The notes: generated by a model from the sequence alone, not told the origin. Numbered from the stretch's first letter, positions 25,403 to 36,940 are shown. The stretch is DNA of 64,000 bases from Histoplasma ohiense (GCA_017607445.1 JAEVHH010000004.1:3162001-3226000); one strand, 5' to 3'. A program made the numbers and translations.

Positions 25403-28400
25403 ATATCATTTTTTCTATTCAACTACCTGATATGATGTGATGTACGGGTTCATTTAAAAAGGAATCGAACGCGGAGAGATATGACTGGGAGAAATGAAAC
25501 AATCATCTACTTCTGAAGAAAAGGGGCATTTACAACGAACGAATCCAACATGAAAATTACTGGCCAAATTCCTATACTGGCTTTTGTTATCATTTTCTTT
25601 GCTTTTCCGCCTCTTCCTTTGCGAGGAAACAGCATCGATCAGACTTACTACATACGAAGGGCGAAATACAACACATCGAGATAGAATCCTGCACGAATTG
25701 GATTTCTTTTGGATCCACAGCTTTTCTTTGCCCGGCGCGATTTATGAAACAGAATGCGCGTACACCATGCATATGCCACATTCCAGTAAACCGTATCACG
25801 GGAGAAATTGTTCACCCGCTTTCTTTTGCTTTTATCTTATTGACATTTTGTCATCTCGGCCGAGATACCCTCTCTTCCATGGGAGTTATTATGGGGACCT
25901 TTTATTTGCTGCTTCTTCACGGCCATATATATGCACATCGGATCCACATATTCCAGTGTCTTTTTTGTGTTTCAATTCCGATATCACCCTTAATGACATG
26001 TAGTCTTTTATTGTCGTATTTTTTATTTCTTAATTTCTTAACTTTTAATTATTTTTTTTTTTTAAACCTTTTCCCAGTATTCCATTCAGCTTCTTCATAC
26101 TACATAGATTAACGTCGTTTCCGGATGATACCCTCTGCGTTTTACATGTTACGGCTTCAACCCATTCCCTGTCCGCTTTACCCTACACCGCTACGGCCTG
26201 CTTTCCCTTGGTTTTTGACGATACGCATTTCTATCCTTGCTGAGGGATATACGAAGAGCTGGCGTTATTGTATTCTTAAAGTACATGACTGTTTATAATA
26301 TATTCCTACGATATTGATACCCTCATTAGGACTTGTTCAGGATGACGTTGCTATGAAATTGTGTCGCGAAGTTCGAACCTTTCTCCCGTTCAGCCAACTG
26401 ATGGAATGGAAGGAGGAAAAGGCCTGCTTTCCCACCTGGTTTATATATACGCCTCCAATTCTCCAACTATGGCATTTTTTTGACAAAAGCGTGCCAGACA
26501 TCCGAATCGAACGTTACATGTAACCCCCTCATGCATCCCAGAGTGGAAATAGACTCATATGCCCATATAGGTATGGTAGGGTAGCATGAATTTTTTTTTT
26601 TTTTATTTTTATCGGATAACCGCCTACCAACCCGCGCGCACCCCTATTCATGCATACCGGGTGTTGGCCCATCTACGTCGTTTCGCTGCATGAAGGACGG
26701 AAAAAAAAAAAAAAAAAAAGATATACCCGTTCGGGCCCCAATCGTCATTAACATCAAGAATGCGCATCACCCCCTTGCTTTGCATTAATTTTCGCATCAT
26801 GGATCATCGAGGCGTGGAGAGGTTCATCCCGGCAGGACAATTGGGGAATGCTGAAGAGTTGAGAGCACCAGAAGACGCAACTGTATTTGGCGATGCCTAG
26901 TCCAAGGATGGGAGAGACTGGGAAAGGAATTTGTGTATGGTTTTTTCGCGGGAAAGAATGGACATCTCCAAACTTGTGTATCTTTTTCCAAGTTTTCAAT
27001 CAATCTGAACAACTCGGCGGCTAGATTCGTTACCGCAGTAGGAGATTCAGTCGCATGGTTCTTGCGCTCGTCGTGTATGTCTTCTAGCTTTTGCTTCCAT
27101 GGCAGCTCGTTATCAGGAGTAGTCTTCCTTTAGCCTGAATTACTTACTAGATACGGTTCGCATCCTTTCTTCCCCCTCTTTTGAAGTGCCCTATTATTTC
27201 CCAAATTGCGTAGCCAGATTTATATGGTGCATATGACATGCAATTTGTCAAGATTAAGAGAAGGCATGGCATTGATGTGCGTCCATGAGAATCATGGCTA
27301 TTACTTGCTAGGTCAATTGAGGGATGTGCCGACAGCACCATCCATTTACAGCACACCTGTATGTCCTTGTAAGGTGCGCAGTGCATCACAGAGCCAAAGC
27401 AGACATAAAATAAACAACCCCTCACTCCTCCACACGCGCCAAATATTTATTTGAAGTAGCATGTATGATTGCCTCACCCGTTGGAGGACGATATGTATGA
27501 GAAAAAATCCACTGGGGTTAGAAATCTTCGGGACATCATGTCAGTTTGCCTTTAGGAATTGCATGTGGTCTTTCTCGCTATAGCACTTCCTTCTGAATTC
27601 TCCTTCCAACCGAAGCTATTTACACGGCGGTTGGTCGGGTTTTCCATGTAGACTTCATGTCACGACTGCGGGCATCACACTCGGTATCGGAATGCGGGCA
27701 TGGCTGAAATAATAATTTGGCTGTGGTTGGCTGGTAAGATTCAAAATTCACGTGGATGGGCATACAAACCGATTGGAACGGGGTGAGGGACAAACCTGAT
27801 ATCATATTGAAATATTTGGTCGCTGACTGGGCTTCTTCGATGCTGTTGCCCAAACGTCATCCACGCGCCTCGTATAGCTAGCTGCGTGAATAATGGCCAG
27901 TAACAAACACCGCGGATCCATCCACGACCGTTATTAAACGTCTAGAAATAACGTGCGGGTTGGAGAAATAGCAATCGATGCGTCGACGAAGGTGACTCGA
28001 GATTAGGAACCGTGGTAGAACACAAGCATTGTATGCCAAATCGGTAAGGTTGCTCAAATCCGCCCATTGTATAGTTGGTTACCTCAAAGTGCCATTGTCT
28101 GCACTAGACACCAAACAAGAACAGATCAACCGACATCCCAGGTCAAAATATATACAATCAAGTCTCTGTAAATCTTGTCCTGCCCACAAGCTCATGGCAG
28201 AAGAACGTGATACAGAGCGATTCCGAGCAGCAGAAGTGGTACAAACTGCCATGCATGTTCATTCTTGGCTCCCATGAAGCAGTCGATAACCCATGGTCAC
28301 ACCAAATTATCGCTGTTTAAAGGAAAAGGGAAACAATAAGAGGGGAGCGAGAAAGGCATCGCAGACGGGACAACCAGCAACGCGGGGAGCTTCAGCAGGA

Positions 28401-29504
28401 ACAGAAATCTTAAAACAGCCGTTATCGCTAGACGTTTGCATTTAACGGAGATCCATGCAAGACGAATTGTAGAAAGAAGAACCTGAAGCGCTGAAGCCCA
28501 GCTAAGGGGATAGATAGTCCGGTGTCAAGGCAAATATCATGCAGGACCTGCTGAATTTTAGTATGCAGTATTTATCAAGGGAGCGAATGAATGGAGTACG
28601 TCGATTATTTGGTAGAGTGAGACACTACGGTAACCGCCTACCACCAGTTAAAAAAGAAATTCAGTGAAACGACCGATTCAGTAAGGCCCAGTGACCTATT
28701 TATTGCAACAGTTGTTGGTCAAATTCTCAATGGAGCGCTGGGGGGCATTCCTCGTATTAGCAGTCGTTCCCGTAAGTACTCCATAACAGTCAGTATATAA
28801 CTTTGGGGAGAATGTCATGAAACATTGGGAATCCGTGGGCGATAATAGTTTTTTGCCAAAAAGCATGGCAAGCACCACGATGGCAAACCAAACCGATGGC
28901 CATGTTTAGGATACAAGGCTTTTTTTCCCTCCATCCATTTTCTCTTTTGAATTAAGAAGTTAGCCATTGTTCAGAGCACACACATGATAAGAGAATGAAT
29001 TTAGGGAACGGAATTTAGCACCGTGTTTCCAATGAACTCTACTGTACAGGACAAAGGATGTAGATGGTTAGATATACAGGCGATCGGACATCGAAGAACG
29101 ATGGGACCAACGTCTGGTCTCATCCGCCGTGGAGAGTTGCGTCTCATACGAGGAAGATTCTTTCGGAATTAGGTATGTATGTACTGTACATGTCCAAGCA
29201 CCTCGGAGTAAATTGGAATATCTAACGGCATTTTCTGCAATGTAATTGCCTCTAACGAGTGGGCGGATATTGAAACTGTACATCAGCAAGGGAGTAGCAA
29301 GACTAGTTGGCACTCCGCCCCCATGCGGATAGGATTCCTCAGTGCATTCGAACTGTAGACCAGCATCGAAGAAGGCAGTTCGATAAATGTGGGAATGAAA
29401 TAATAAAAATAATAAAGCAAAGTTTCTTGGTTAAATATCAACTGAGAATAAGGTCAGGGATACTGATACCCAAGCCTCTAATATAGGTCATCAAATCACA
29501 TCCA
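25403..29504. other. 4.1 kb gene-poor spacer
   Basis: Expected to contain the 3' UTRs of the Zn2Cys6 gene and of DBP10 (convergent). A T-rich stretch at 26000-26070, T and A runs near 26591 and 26701, and a GTACTGTAC palindrome at 29181-29189 beside GTATGTAT are visible. Reading frames are short and unconvincing. Confidence 0.5.
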
Positions 29505-32336
29505 CTATCTCCCCTTGCCCTTCTTTGAAGGTCGCGCATTTTTCTGTTTCCTCATCTCCTTCACCTTTCTAGCCTTCCTTATATCCTCAACAGTTTTAAG
29601 CTCACTTTTGCCACGACTCGTAACGGCTGTCTTCTTAGCACCGGAAGAAGGATCAAATGCCTTCTCTGTCTCGCGTTGCTTTGCAGCTTCCAACTTCTTT
29701 TTCTTTTTCTCGTAATCACCTCTAAATTTATCGGGAGTTTTGGGTGCCTGCTCTTTGCGATGCCTGTACTTTTTGCCCCCGGACATACCGGAACCAAGGC
29801 CAGGCGCTTCCGCCTCTCCGACCCTTGGCATGCGGCCGATCCTCTTTCCTTTCTTCCACGCATCAAAACGTCCGCTTCGGAAACTTGCCGCAATCTTAAC
29901 TCCACTCTCGCCACGGACCAGAAGGTCGCTTTTACCTCCTTTAGAACCATCTTCGTCGTTTCGACGGGATACATATTTCTTTTGGCGCTTGTCCCAGCGC
30001 ATGATGGAGCGTGGTTCCCCAAAGCCCCGTGAAGTACTTTCGTCGCCCGCAAGATCCATAGTCGCGATGCGTGAAGATTCAACGAAATTGGTGTTTGAAC
30101 CTGAATGAACTCCGTATGCACGATCTTCAGCCAGAGAGTTGGATGCAGGTGTGTACGACATGAAATACTCTGGGTTGTGGAAGGACTCTCTGAGATTTGG
30201 ATTATTTGTGTCCTTTTTCGAATTAGATTTGCCAGACTGCGGATAGGAGAATGTGACTTCAAGTTCTGAATCAGATGCGAGCGACATATTGTCAGCAGCA
30301 ATTGCATTATCATTCTCGTCATCGAAGTCACGCAACTCATCCGCGTCATCGTTATCGTCCGGCGGGTGATGGTTAGCTATCCTCAAGTCGTCGGTTGGGT
30401 GCGTGTTATTTTGTGCGGACTCTTTTCGCTTTTTCTTAGATTCAAGTGTCGACCTCATTTTTCTCATCATATCAATCGCCTCATCATTCCCATTCTTCCC
30501 CCCACGTCTGCCACTGATCTCGAAAATAGTTTCCTGTGGTTTGTAACCTCCAACGCGAGCAAGCATCTTCTCTCTTTGCTCCTCCAATCGGCTTGATTCA
30601 TCATTAAAAAGTGGATGCACCATCATCCACTCAGCCGATTCAACTACTGCTTTTGCTCGCTTAGCGCTTTCACCGGAGGCCGAATTTCTTGTCCTCATGT
30701 ACAGTTTTTCACCCTTTATTGCAACTTCGCGCTGCAACTCAATATCAACATCTTCATCCAGGAGTTTGGTCATCCATTCAGTGTAGCGGGCAACCTTGTC
30801 TCTCGGCAAACTACCCACAACCACATTCTCGGCATAGTTGAGTTGTTGACCCGAACCTCGTCCTAAAATCAAAGGCCGACCAAGGAAAAGTTGAAGGTCG
30901 AGCAAATAGGGAGTATCCGATTCTCGGATGAGGCTGTAACTCCAACCAGTCTTGCCAGCTCTAGCAGTCCGTCCAACACGGTGAACAAATATCTTTGGCT
31001 GTGAAGGGAAATCATAGTTGATCACATTGGAAAGTATAGGGATATCGATTCCTCGGGCTGCAACATCGGTTACAACGAGAATATGTGTTATTCCGGCACG
31101 GAAATTTTGAACCTCGATTTTGCGAGCGGTTTGGTCTAAGGAACCGTATGCGTAGGAAACGGCAAAGCCAGATGTACGAAGTATTGATGTTAGGTAATCA
31201 ACATGATGCTTTGTAGCCGTGAAAATAATCGTAGAGTATTCAGTAGGCGATTCTTTATGGGAATTTGAAGTAAATTCGGACCGTTTCCGCTTTTTTGAAT
31301 GCTTCACGTCTTCCTTAGCGCGTTTATGCGCTTCTGTCTCTCCGGTAGGGATTTTGATCACTTCATGTAAAATATGTAACAGAGCGCCCTCTTTCTCGGA
31401 AGACTTCACAGTGAAAAATGCGTTTTGAAGGTCCGGTGAGATCTTGCTTTCCGCATCGAGGCGGATCAAAATTGGCTCCTGGAGACCTGCTCGAGCGAAT
31501 TCCACCAGAGACTTGGGTAAAGTCGCAGAGAATAGAAGGGTTTGCCGTGATGAAGGCAGGCCGTGGAGAATTTCGGTTAATTGTGTTGCAAAGCCCATCT
31601 CAAAAAGTCTATCCGCCTCATCGAAGACAACATAGCGGATACTCGAAAGGTCCAAGGACATCTCTACTTTCAAATGAAGGAATCGCCCAGGTGTCGCAAT
31701 AATTATATCTGGGTTACTCGCCATGTATTCAAACTGTTCCTCCAGGCTATCACCGCCAACCAACAAAACGGATTTCAGGTCAGTCCCACGACCCAATTCT
31801 TTTACGACCTTGAGAGTCTGTAGGGCCAATTCTCTAGAGGGTGACAAAATCAATGCCCTAGACCCGAATTTGGCGCTGTGGCTTTTCAGCTTTTCAATCA
31901 TAGGAATCACAAATGCTGCAGTTTTCCCCGATCCAGTCCTTGCCATTCCTACAACATCTTGATCATCCAACACAAGTGGAATAGTTTTCCGCTGAATGGG
32001 CGTTGGGACAGAAAACCCTTTCCGCGTAATGGCCTTGAGAAGAGCTGCATTAAGCCCCAGGGACTGAAAACCTCCACCCTTTTTCACAGCTCGGCCTTTG
32101 AGATTTGACGCTTTACGGTTTGCTGCTGTTTGCTGAGCAGCAATGAATTCTTCGTCGCCATCAGTGCCGTCATCGCCATCGCCCATAACATCGAGGATCA
32201 AGGTTTCTTGTGGCTTTCTTTTCTTGGAAGGTCTCTCGAGATCGGAAAGATCATCCTGCCCCTTAACGAGGAGATTTGAGATATCGAACCCGTTCTCCGA
32301 GGCCGCTGGAGACACATCTCGATGAGGCATGGCCAT
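29505..32336 (-). CDS. DBP10: ATP-dependent RNA helicase DBP10 (DEAD box)
   Basis: Single-exon nucleolar helicase of 943 residues. Yeast Dbp10 acts in 60S ribosomal subunit assembly. The first in-frame ATG is at 32336-32334 (MAMPHRDVSP). The helicase core carries the Q motif region near GFSVPTPIQRKTIP (108-120), Walker A ARTGSGKTA at 132-140, motif Ia PSRELALQT (Ser variant typical of this subfamily), TPGR at 215-218, DEAD at 239-242, SAT 270-272, and HRVGRTARAGKTG in motif VI. The C-terminus carries the DBP10-specific region with NPEYFMSYTP and IMRWDKRQKKYV, followed by a very lysine-rich tail. It diverges from RFA2 over 541 bp. Identification is firm. Confidence 0.96.
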   Translation of the reverse strand: MAMPHRDVSPAASENGFDISNLLVKGQDDLSDLERPSKKRKPQETLILDVMGDGDDGTDGDEEFIAAQQTAANRKASNLKGRAVKKGGGFQSLGLNAALLKAITRKGFSVPTPIQRKTIPLVLDDQDVVGMARTGSGKTAAFVIPMIEKLKSHSAKFGSRALILSPSRELALQTLKVVKELGRGTDLKSVLLVGGDSLEEQFEYMASNPDIIIATPGRFLHLKVEMSLDLSSIRYVVFDEADRLFEMGFATQLTEILHGLPSSRQTLLFSATLPKSLVEFARAGLQEPILIRLDAESKISPDLQNAFFTVKSSEKEGALLHILHEVIKIPTGETEAHKRAKEDVKHSKKRKRSEFTSNSHKESPTEYSTIIFTATKHHVDYLTSILRTSGFAVSYAYGSLDQTARKIEVQNFRAGITHILVVTDVAARGIDIPILSNVINYDFPSQPKIFVHRVGRTARAGKTGWSYSLIRESDTPYLLDLQLFLGRPLILGRGSGQQLNYAENVVVGSLPRDKVARYTEWMTKLLDEDVDIELQREVAIKGEKLYMRTRNSASGESAKRAKAVVESAEWMMVHPLFNDESSRLEEQREKMLARVGGYKPQETIFEISGRRGGKNGNDEAIDMMRKMRSTLESKKKRKESAQNNTHPTDDLRIANHHPPDDNDDADELRDFDDENDNAIAADNMSLASDSELEVTFSYPQSGKSNSKKDTNNPNLRESFHNPEYFMSYTPASNSLAEDRAYGVHSGSNTNFVESSRIATMDLAGDESTSRGFGEPRSIMRWDKRQKKYVSRRNDEDGSKGGKSDLLVRGESGVKIAASFRSGRFDAWKKGKRIGRMPRVGEAEAPGLGSGMSGGKKYRHRKEQAPKTPDKFRGDYEKKKKKLEAAKQRETEKAFDPSSGAKKTAVTSRGKSELKTVEDIRKARKVKEMRKQKNARPSKKGKGR

Positions 32337-32877
32337 TGGCAAAGAGGCATAGGCAGGACAAAGATTGAATATGTCAGTCTACCAAGCTGGGATGTCCAAG
32401 AAAATCCCTGGGCTCGGGGCTAAAGTTCTCCGGCGACAACTTCGTGCTCATCGACCCATGTTGCGGAAAAGATGTTGTTGTCTGGGAGAGAAGTCAGTGC
32501 TTTCACATCCCGCATCAAAGAAATGCAAACATCCAAGTTACATACCGTTGCCCAGAATTACCATTCGAGCCTATGTACCACATCTCTTGTCCAGCGTAAA
32601 TATTTTATCCATTGAATACTAGCAATATTTTTCTGGCGTCAGAATTCGGGAAAACTACGAAGGGAAGGCGGTGAGTGGAACAACATTCCTCCGGTTTCCG
32701 ATAACCCCCACCAAATTTCTAAGCGTGTCCAAAGAACGCGTTGACTTGACACGTCTTCGCGGGAGCCAGTCAAGGCCGGGCGGATTTAGATATCATATCA
32801 AGACAACCAAAAAAATTGTATCACCACCTTTCTCAATACCCTTTCTCCCTAGTTTTTAAAACACCCCTCCTGCCATT
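32337..32877. promoter_or_regulatory. Divergent promoter DBP10 / RFA2
   Basis: The 541 bp between the two start codons must serve both genes. An ACGCGT hexamer at 32736-32741, 137 bp before the RFA2 ATG, matches the MluI cell-cycle box bound by MBF. A single hexamer could occur by chance. Confidence 0.45.
32736..32741. promoter_or_regulatory. Candidate MCB (ACGCGT) upstream of RFA2
   Basis: Perfect palindromic ACGCGT. MCB elements drive G1/S transcription of replication genes, RPA subunits among them, in yeasts. About one such hexamer per 4 kb is expected by chance, so this is suggestive only. Confidence 0.35.
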
Positions 32878-33894
32878 ATGGGTTGGTAGCCTCTTGTTTG
32901 TTGGTTTTAGTATTTTCTCAAAGCTAATATATTCCCGCTCAGATGGTGAATACGCGAACTACTCAACAGCGTTTTATGGTGCGCAAGGTGGCATGGGCGG
33001 AGGGGGTTTCACAGGCGGTGAAGGAGGTAGCCAAGGAGGCAGTCAGTCAGACGGAAGGGTATGAATATGATACTACCACTAAAGCATCTCCCACTGTCCT
33101 CGTCGCCCGCGGCTTGTCGAGTTACTCCTTGGCGCGGCTAACAAGCGCGCTTCCTGGTTTAGGGCTATATGAAAAACTCGCTTCGTCCTGTGACAATAAA
33201 GCAAACGCTGGATGCGACCCAAGCGCATGGAGATGCAGATTTTAAAATTGATGGCACGGAGGTATCACAGGTAACCTTCGTCGGCCAGGTCCGCGCCGTC
33301 AGCCACCTTACTACATTTGTCACTTATAAACTTGACGACGGCACGGGGGAAATTGAAGTAAAATTATGGCTCGAAAAGAACGCAGTCAATCCTACAGGAG
33401 ATGATATGGATACGGGAGATGCTCCACGCTCCTCGGAATCAGAAATTCCAATCAACGGGTACGCCAAAGTTTGGGGGAAACTTAATAACTTCAACAATCG
33501 ACGGAATTTCGTTGCGCATGTCATCCGCCCTATAACGAACATTGATGAATACAATTGTCATTTTCTCGAAGCCACAGCGATTCACCTATACTATACGCGA
33601 GGCCCAGTAGGGGGTCATCTGGGGGATGAGAAGCCGCTCCCTGGTGCAACACATGCCAGCGGTGGTGGTCCTTTCGCCGGAAAGACTTTGCCTCCAATGT
33701 CGCCGCTGGCTCGGAAGATGTATGAGACTTTGAGCAACACGCCACAGAGCAACGAAGGACTCCACGTGCAACACCTGGCGTCACTGATGGGTTTGCCTGT
33801 TGGCGAGGTGTATAAGGCAAAAGAAGAGCTGCTGAGCCTCGCATTGATATTCTCGACCGTAGATGACAACACCTTGGCAATTCTAGAATATTAA
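32878..33894 (+). CDS. RFA2: Replication protein A 32 kDa subunit (RPA2)
   Basis: Middle subunit of the single-stranded-DNA-binding RPA heterotrimer, 283 residues. Exon 1 contributes only four coding bases, ATGG (32878-32881). Intron 1 is 32882-32942, exon 2 is 32943-33058, intron 2 is 33059-33162 (branch GCTAAC near 33138), and exon 3 is 33163-33894. Splicing gives MDGEYANYSTAFYGAQGG, a Gly/Ser/Tyr-rich phospho-acceptor-like N-terminus expected for RPA2, then GYMKNSLRPVTIKQ. The OB fold runs about residues 65-170 (VTFVGQVRAV, YKLDDGTGEIEVKLW, YAKVWGKLNNFNNRRNF). A C-terminal winged helix covers about 210-283. The donor of intron 1 (GTTGGT) is not canonical, but the alternative GTAGCC donor three bases on would create a stop at the junction. 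Identification is firm; the tiny first exon is inferred. Confidence 0.92.
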
Positions 33895-34404
33895 ACATGA
33901 TACTTCAAATAGAAATTGCGTATAGTTCTTCCGATTTACGTGTATTGGTATTAGATTAGGAGATACCTTATCGCTGACCTTGTCGCCAATGACATCATGG
34001 CACTTGGTGATGCGTCATAGAAGGCTTAGCAGCCCATTTGCTGGCTCACGAAAAAATAAAGATAAACTCGTAAAATTTGATCTCCTTTAACAACAATAAA
34101 AAGGACGGCTATCCCATGATCGGATGTATGTATTTCAAAGCATGAGCGTCGGCTTTCCTTGCGGCTCCTCGGCAGAGCGCCGTGACTAAGCCAATATCAG
34201 ACTCAAGATTTTGCCGATATCTGTTTAGCCTCATTTGGAGTCCAACGTCGGATAAAATCCAGCAGATACTGGAGAATGGTCAGTGAAAAATGAAATAACC
34301 CTTCCTAACTCTGCCTACTGCCCCTGGCGTTTCGTCTTTGGCCAGATCCTAAATAATAACGGCAACAATTGCCCCACCAATCTTTTTGGGTGGCGCTCAT
34401 CGCC
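33895..34404. other. Intergenic spacer
   Basis: About 0.5 kb between RFA2 and FAD1, both on the plus strand. It holds the RFA2 3' UTR and the FAD1 promoter. Nothing distinctive is seen. Confidence 0.5.
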
Positions 34405-35361
34405 ATGTCCACCAGAGCAGCTGGAGATGCGCTGCTTCCAAACGGGCTTGAGCCCGCCCAAGAGAAGTGTACACAAGAAAATGGGCACACACATGAACAA
34501 GAACAGGAGTGTCAACACCTTCACCAAGAACATTCGCAACCCCCCCTCTCCACAGTAGTCGAAAACCTCCATAAACAAGTCACTTCATTCCTCTCTGAAC
34601 CGCACGACGCTTCGAGCATGCTGTATAGAGTGCAGAACCAAACCCGCATCTCTCTCAACGTCATTCAAGAGGCACTCAAACGCTTCTCCCTAAATGAGCT
34701 CTCCCTATCATACAACGGTGGCAAGGATTGTCTAGTAATGCTCATCTTATTCCTATCCTGCCTCCACCCACTACCCACGACCGAGAGTCTGTCAAAGGAT
34801 GGAAAACCCACGCCTCCCCCAACTACAATACCTGCCATATACGCACAACCACACCACCCCTTCCGCTCTGTGGAGGAGTTTGTTGCCTCCTCCTCACATG
34901 ACTATCACCTCTCCCTAGTCCGCTATACCACCGATCCCCCGCGTTCAACCCTTCGTACTGTTTTCGCCTCTTACCTAGACCACCACCCGCAAATCCGCGC
35001 CATATTCGTCGGCACTCGCCGCACAGATCCACACGGCGAGAAACTAACGCATTTCGACCACACAGACCACGGTTGGCCTGGCTTTATGCGTATCCACCCC
35101 GTAATCGACTGGCATTATGCTGAAATATGGGCGTTTATTCGGCACCTCGGGATCGAGTATTGTCCACTGTACGACAAGGGATATACTAGCCTCGGCGGGA
35201 CAAATGATACACATCCCAACCCGAAGTTGAAGATAATAAGCAACGAAAACTCGAATGATGATCCCTCCTCATCATATACTTCAAATGGCGGAAAGGTTCG
35301 TTATAGCCCTGCTTATGAGCTTATGGACGACGATGAGGAACGTTTAGGACGGGATTGGTGA
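34405..35361 (+). CDS. FAD1: FAD synthetase (FMN adenylyltransferase)
   Basis: Transfers AMP from ATP to FMN to make FAD. Single exon, 318 residues, start at ATG 34405 (MSTRAAGDAL); no in-frame ATG lies upstream. The protein belongs to the PAPS-reductase-like adenylyltransferases. The nucleotide loop LSYNGGKDCLV is at about 101-111. Further family landmarks are FVGTRRTDPHGEKL, the RIHPVIDWHYAEIWAFIR stretch and YDKGYTSLGGTNDTHPNP, matching yeast Fad1. A His/Gln-rich insertion lies near the N-terminus (residues 26-48). Its product FAD is the cofactor of the P450 reductase encoded further along this window, but the genes are not adjacent and no co-regulation is implied. Confidence 0.93.
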   Translation: MSTRAAGDALLPNGLEPAQEKCTQENGHTHEQEQECQHLHQEHSQPPLSTVVENLHKQVTSFLSEPHDASSMLYRVQNQTRISLNVIQEALKRFSLNELSLSYNGGKDCLVMLILFLSCLHPLPTTESLSKDGKPTPPPTTIPAIYAQPHHPFRSVEEFVASSSHDYHLSLVRYTTDPPRSTLRTVFASYLDHHPQIRAIFVGTRRTDPHGEKLTHFDHTDHGWPGFMRIHPVIDWHYAEIWAFIRHLGIEYCPLYDKGYTSLGGTNDTHPNPKLKIISNENSNDDPSSSYTSNGGKVRYSPAYELMDDDEERLGRDW

Positions 35362-36242
35362 TTATAAAATGCAGGGGCATATTATTTTAGAGCATTTTTT
35401 ATATTGTTATATTTTCCTTTCTTCTGCATTCTGCACATCGTTGCTAGTCTCTCCCTTGCTCGGCACTATACACACCGCATATATCTATATTATTCTCAAT
35501 GATAGATTCAAGTCGATAAGATTTCAATTGATATTTTATTCTTAGATAAAAATTTTATTGAGAGATTGATTTAAGCAGTATTCTGCCCCTAAACAATTAC
35601 CATTTGTGCTGGGGCGGCCGAAACTGGCCCCATTTGACGCCGGCGCTTGCAAATCACACATATGTTATTGGCCAGAGAATATGCAATGTGGGAACAGAAT
35701 ACCCTCTAGTCGTGTGGAGTATATCAAGATTTTGGCCCTCAGGAATGATTGATTGATCCACAAGCCCCTGCTCCACAAATAGCAATTCGCCGTATGTTGT
35801 GTCTGTTTGGTCCATAAGTGATATCCAATGAGAGCTTCAGGACGAATATCCAAACGGCACGCATCATCTTTGCTTGAATGCTTTATTTCAGACCTGTTTC
35901 GTTTGCCGCCCATCCCCCGGAGAAGCGCTAATTTTTTCTGCGGACCATTTGGGAGAGATTGTAAATATGTTGGTATTTCCTGGTTATCGAAGGGAGAGAT
36001 CTTAAACAACACGAAGCTTTATATTCCTGCCCCCGGATTTTCAACTTTATTCTGTTACCAGAGATTTTTCACCTTTCAGCCGCTTAAGAATGTGCGACAT
36101 CAAGTACAATCAACTTGAGTGCTCAGAATTCGCCCATCATCCCTGGCCACACAACGCCAGTCGATGAAAGCTCTCGCAGTATTCGCTGTCAGAAATGTGG
36201 TGACTGGTATTGATTCAAACCAAGGTCCCATGATCGAATCAT
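35362..36242. other. Intergenic spacer
   Basis: About 0.9 kb of AT-rich DNA between FAD1 and a pseudogene. Short frames on both strands (96-115 codons) show no recognised domain. Confidence 0.5.
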
Positions 36243-36940
36243 TATTCATGTCGTACTGACTGATAGGAGCAGTGCTGGCACTTCGATGTATTTCGCTGTC
36301 TTGATGGCATCATAGTCATGCATGAAGCCTGACTGACGGATGAGGGAGATACCTTACTTGCCATTCGTCTTCCACATTCTCGCGCTGTTTTCCCATGATG
36401 CTTCAGTGAGTACCGCAGGCCACGGTTCGAGTATGCAGAAATGCTTTTTCGAGAAGCGTTCACACGCCTCTTGGTATGCTGGGATGTCGTATTCCCCATC
36501 TCCATCCATCTGCATGACAGCATCAATGACGGGCAACAACAGCCGGAACAATCGTTCTCTCTCTCTTTGGCGGAGAGAGCTGCGATCCGACATGAATTGG
36601 CGATAACCAACTTGTGAAGGCCACGCGACTTCCTTCCAGAATATATGCTGGCTAGCATACCACCCCAGCTGTGGCCGTAGATAGAGAATCCGACTTTTCG
36701 CAGCTCGAAATGGTCCACGAGATTGTCAAGCTCAGCACAGAACAAATCAAAGCCCAAGAAAGCTCTCATCTTCGGCTTTATCGCGGATGAGAGATGAGTG
36801 TGAGCACCCAACCTAGTCATAGAAGATGCAAGGAATGCCTGCAGCTTCGAGTGGCTTCGCAAGATGGAAATGGTAATCAGAGCCAGCGCCCGGACCCCGG
36901 ACCTTATAAGGCGTTGCGAACCCATCAAGACTTGCAGCCC
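36243..36940 (-). pseudogene. Decayed alpha/beta-hydrolase, proline iminopeptidase-like
   Basis: Reading on the minus strand gives pieces of one alpha/beta hydrolase in three frames. The first carries GPGAGSDYHFHLAKPLEAAG (the HGGPG-type oxyanion loop region) and ends in a TAG at 36815-36813 after CIFYD. The second carries FLGFDLFCAELDNLVDHFEL and the nucleophile elbow YGHSWGGMLAS. The third begins near 36595 with SDRSSLRQRERERLF, continues through MQMDGDGEYDIPAYQEACERF and stops at TAA 36356-36354. The same frame resumes with SGFMHDYDAIKTAKYIEVPALLL. So there are at least two frameshifts and two stops, and the N- and C-terminal parts look deleted. Family: proline iminopeptidase / L-amino-acid amidase. 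Not functional unless sequencing errors explain every break. Confidence 0.78.

Noticed and set aside
26360..26385. GTTCGAACC, resembling a tRNA T-loop on either strand
   Set aside because: No flanking stem complementarity and no other tRNA arms.
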